Position numbers and translations under genes: made by a program. DNA of 17,226 nt from NCBI GenBank assembly GCA_934462885.1, contig CAKSJC010000011.1:1-17226 (forward strand), read 5' to 3'. Position 1 is the first letter of the stretch. Every line of letters starts with the position of its first letter. Source of the stretch: an uncultured Eubacteriales bacterium. GTDB taxonomy: Bacteria; Bacillota; Clostridia; Oscillospirales; CAG-272. Of this stretch, positions 16,448 through 17,226 are shown one piece after another. The notes under the pieces are model-generated. The model saw only the letters and a list, made by a program, of their open reading frames with translations, was not told the DNA's origin and did no database searches.

Positions 16448-16744
16448 ATGAAGAAAAAACTTTTTATAACGCGGCAAAAAGAACAATCAAAATATAAAAC
16501 GGCGGAACTTATTCTCTGCGGCGTGTGCGTTATTGTCGGAGTGCTGTATATTTACGCAAAGATCATTCCTCTTGCGGTGATCCTGCCGTTTTTCGCGGCG
16601 TCGTTTACCATGCTTTCGATTTTTGCTGTTATGAACCTTCGAAAAAGCCGCGACAGGAATTTTGCGTCGTATATTCCGGTGATATGCAGGGCGCTTTTAT
16701 CTCTTCTTATAATAGCGGCGACCGTTATATATTTTCTGAAGTAG
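16448..16744 (+). CDS. Small three-helix membrane protein of unknown function
   Basis: The 98-residue protein has a basic N terminus (MKKKLFITRQKEQSKYK). Three hydrophobic segments follow, at about 20-38, 42-63 and 77-97, with RKSRDR between the second and third. By the positive-inside rule the N terminus and the second loop face the cytoplasm. The ATG at 16448 has AAAAAGG about eleven bases upstream. I do not recognise a family. It follows the right repeat array and precedes a hairpin and a new promoter, so it may be transcribed from upstream through the repeats. Confidence 0.7.
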   Translation: MKKKLFITRQKEQSKYKTAELILCGVCVIVGVLYIYAKIIPLAVILPFFAASFTMLSIFAVMNLRKSRDRNFASYIPVICRALLSLLIIAATVIYFLK

Positions 16745-16749
16745 AAAAT

Positions 16750-16781
16750 CCGTCCTTTGCGGGGATTCGCAAAAACGACGG
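16750..16781. terminator. Two-part hairpin after small membrane protein gene
   Basis: CCGTC (16750-16754) pairs with GACGG (16777-16781), and TTTGCG (16756-16761) pairs with CGCAAA (16768-16773) around GGGATT. On the plus strand no T run follows at once. On the minus strand it is followed by ATTTTC. It may end transcription or protect the 3' end of the mRNA. A second A+T-rich dyad, GTTAAAT/ATTTAAC, lies just downstream. Confidence 0.45.
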
Positions 16782-16883
16782 CGGACTCGGACTGTAAAAA
16801 GGTTAAATAAATAAAAATTTAACGTCGTGCGCCGCCATAATGCGCCATTGCTATATTTTGGGAATTAATTCATAATAAACCCC

Positions 16884-16912
16884 TTGACAAAATAAATGAT
16901 ATGTGATATACT
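16884..16912 (+). promoter_or_regulatory. Strong promoter ahead of leader peptide and CNNM/CorC-type gene
   Basis: A perfect TTGACA at 16884-16889, a 17-base spacer and TATACT at 16907-16912, preceded by TG and one base (extended -10). This is the best promoter in the window. Transcription would start near 16919, about 260 bases ahead of the downstream gene's ATG. Confidence 0.88.
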
Positions 16913-16948
16913 GTAAAGCAGTTTAACAAAAACGGAGGTTTTTTTGGC

Positions 16949-17107
16949 ATGGACAGCGACGACGATTGTGATCGACGAGAAAACAATAATTCGATGAGTT
17001 TTTTTGTTTTTTGTGCTGTTTGCGGAAAAAACGTGTGTAGAGCATATTTGCGCTCATTTTTCGGGTACAGGTATGCTTTTTTGCGTTTCCGCAGATTGCT
17101 GACCTGA
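16949..17107 (+). CDS. Small open frame with acidic N terminus, candidate leader peptide
   Basis: A 52-codon frame has a strong GGAGG site at 16934-16938 ten bases ahead of its ATG, and a strong promoter directly upstream. It opens MDSDDDCDRRENNN, that is, five aspartates in the first eight residues followed by two arginines. It continues with an aromatic, Arg-rich and Cys-containing part (CAVC, then FLRFRRLL). It ends 74 bases before the start of the next gene. I know no family for it. The strong initiation signals and the position suggest a translated leader. Inverted pairs within its 3' half (TGCGGAAA 17021-17028 with TTTCCGCA 17086-17093, enclosing AGCATA 17041-17046 with TATGCT 17072-17077) would let its translation alter RNA folding. 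The latter part may not be selected as protein. Confidence 0.55.
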   Translation: MDSDDDCDRRENNNSMSFFVFCAVCGKNVCRAYLRSFFGYRYAFLRFRRLLT

Positions 17108-17111
17108 AATA

Positions 17112-17128
17112 GAGAGACTAAAACTCTC
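17112..17128 (+). promoter_or_regulatory. Small hairpin between leader frame and downstream gene
   Basis: GAGAG (17112-17116) pairs with CTCTC (17124-17128) around ACTAAAA, in the 74-base gap before the downstream ATG. It is short and could be chance. It is listed because it lies between the leader frame and the ribosome site GGAGGG at 17167-17172. Confidence 0.35.
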
Positions 17129-17181
17129 ATAAAATAGGACATATACGAAAAAACAAAAACATAATCGGAGGGAAATTTTAT

Positions 17182-17226
17182 ATGGGTATATGGGGACAGC
17201 TTCTTCTCCAGCTCGTTCTGATATTC
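17182..17226 (+). CDS. Start of a membrane protein, probably CNNM/CorC (hemolysin) family; cut by window edge
   Basis: Only the first 15 codons are visible: MGIWGQLLLQLVLIF, the beginning of a membrane helix. They follow a strong GGAGGG site (17167-17172) nine bases ahead of the ATG. Clostridial CNNM-CBS proteins (HlyC/CorC family, linked to Mg2+ or Co2+ export) often open with 'WGQxLLQxxLI' followed by NAFFAxAEIA; the call rests on that recollection and is not proven by these residues. It would be expressed from the promoter at 16884-16912 with a leader of about 260 bases containing a small open frame. Confidence 0.5.
   Translation, partial: MGIWGQLLLQLVLIF

Noticed and set aside
16919..17181. 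Known metal riboswitch (M-box or yybP-ykoY) in the leader
   Set aside because: I could not find the conserved core sequences of either class, although a weaker or new class cannot be excluded by eye.

Overview
This window looks like chromosome from an uncultured member of the Bacillota, class Clostridia. Three things point there: the gene order rimP-nusA-ylxR-ylxQ-infB, strong AGGAGG-type ribosome binding sites with TTGACA/TATAAT promoters, and the protein families present. An intracellular GH95 alpha-L-fucosidase suggests a host-associated (gut) lifestyle, but that is inference. I saw no tRNA, rRNA, CRISPR array, transposase or phage gene.

Layout, left to right. (1) 1-435 is an array of 93-bp tandem repeats directly abutting the 3' end of a leftward pyruvate kinase gene (435-1865). 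(2) A divergent promoter region separates pyk from a rightward small lipoprotein gene, followed by a cysteine desulfurase (2683-3870) and a HAD phosphatase (3995-4651). (3) 4740-10377 is the conserved translation/transcription operon: promoter, leader hairpin, rimP, nusA, ylxR (rnpM), ylxQ, infB, ending in an intrinsic terminator. rbfA and truB, which usually follow infB, are not there. (4) A strong promoter drives a GH95 fucosidase (10476-12755), followed by a 1050-residue secreted, membrane-anchored protein with a central barrel-like domain (12974-16126). (5) 16133-16412 holds three more copies of the same 93-bp repeat, starting seven bases after the stop of that gene. (6) A three-helix small membrane protein follows. 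Then comes a very strong promoter, a small open frame with an acidic N terminus, and the first 15 codons of a probable CNNM/CorC-type membrane protein, cut by the window edge.

The central operon couples ribosome maturation (RimP), transcription elongation and termination (NusA), RNase P modulation (YlxR/RnpM), a k-turn-binding type protein (YlxQ) and initiation factor IF2. Its leader carries a terminator-like hairpin suited to attenuation.

The most notable observations are four. First, a 93-bp two-hairpin repeat family sits at the 3' ends of two unrelated genes on opposite strands, in the same orientation relative to each gene, with pairing-preserving changes in one stem. Second, an acidic leader peptide lies upstream of a putative CNNM/CorC-type gene, recalling Mg2+-sensing leader peptides. 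Third, ylxQ appears to start with AUU. Fourth, the rimP leader has an attenuator-like hairpin.
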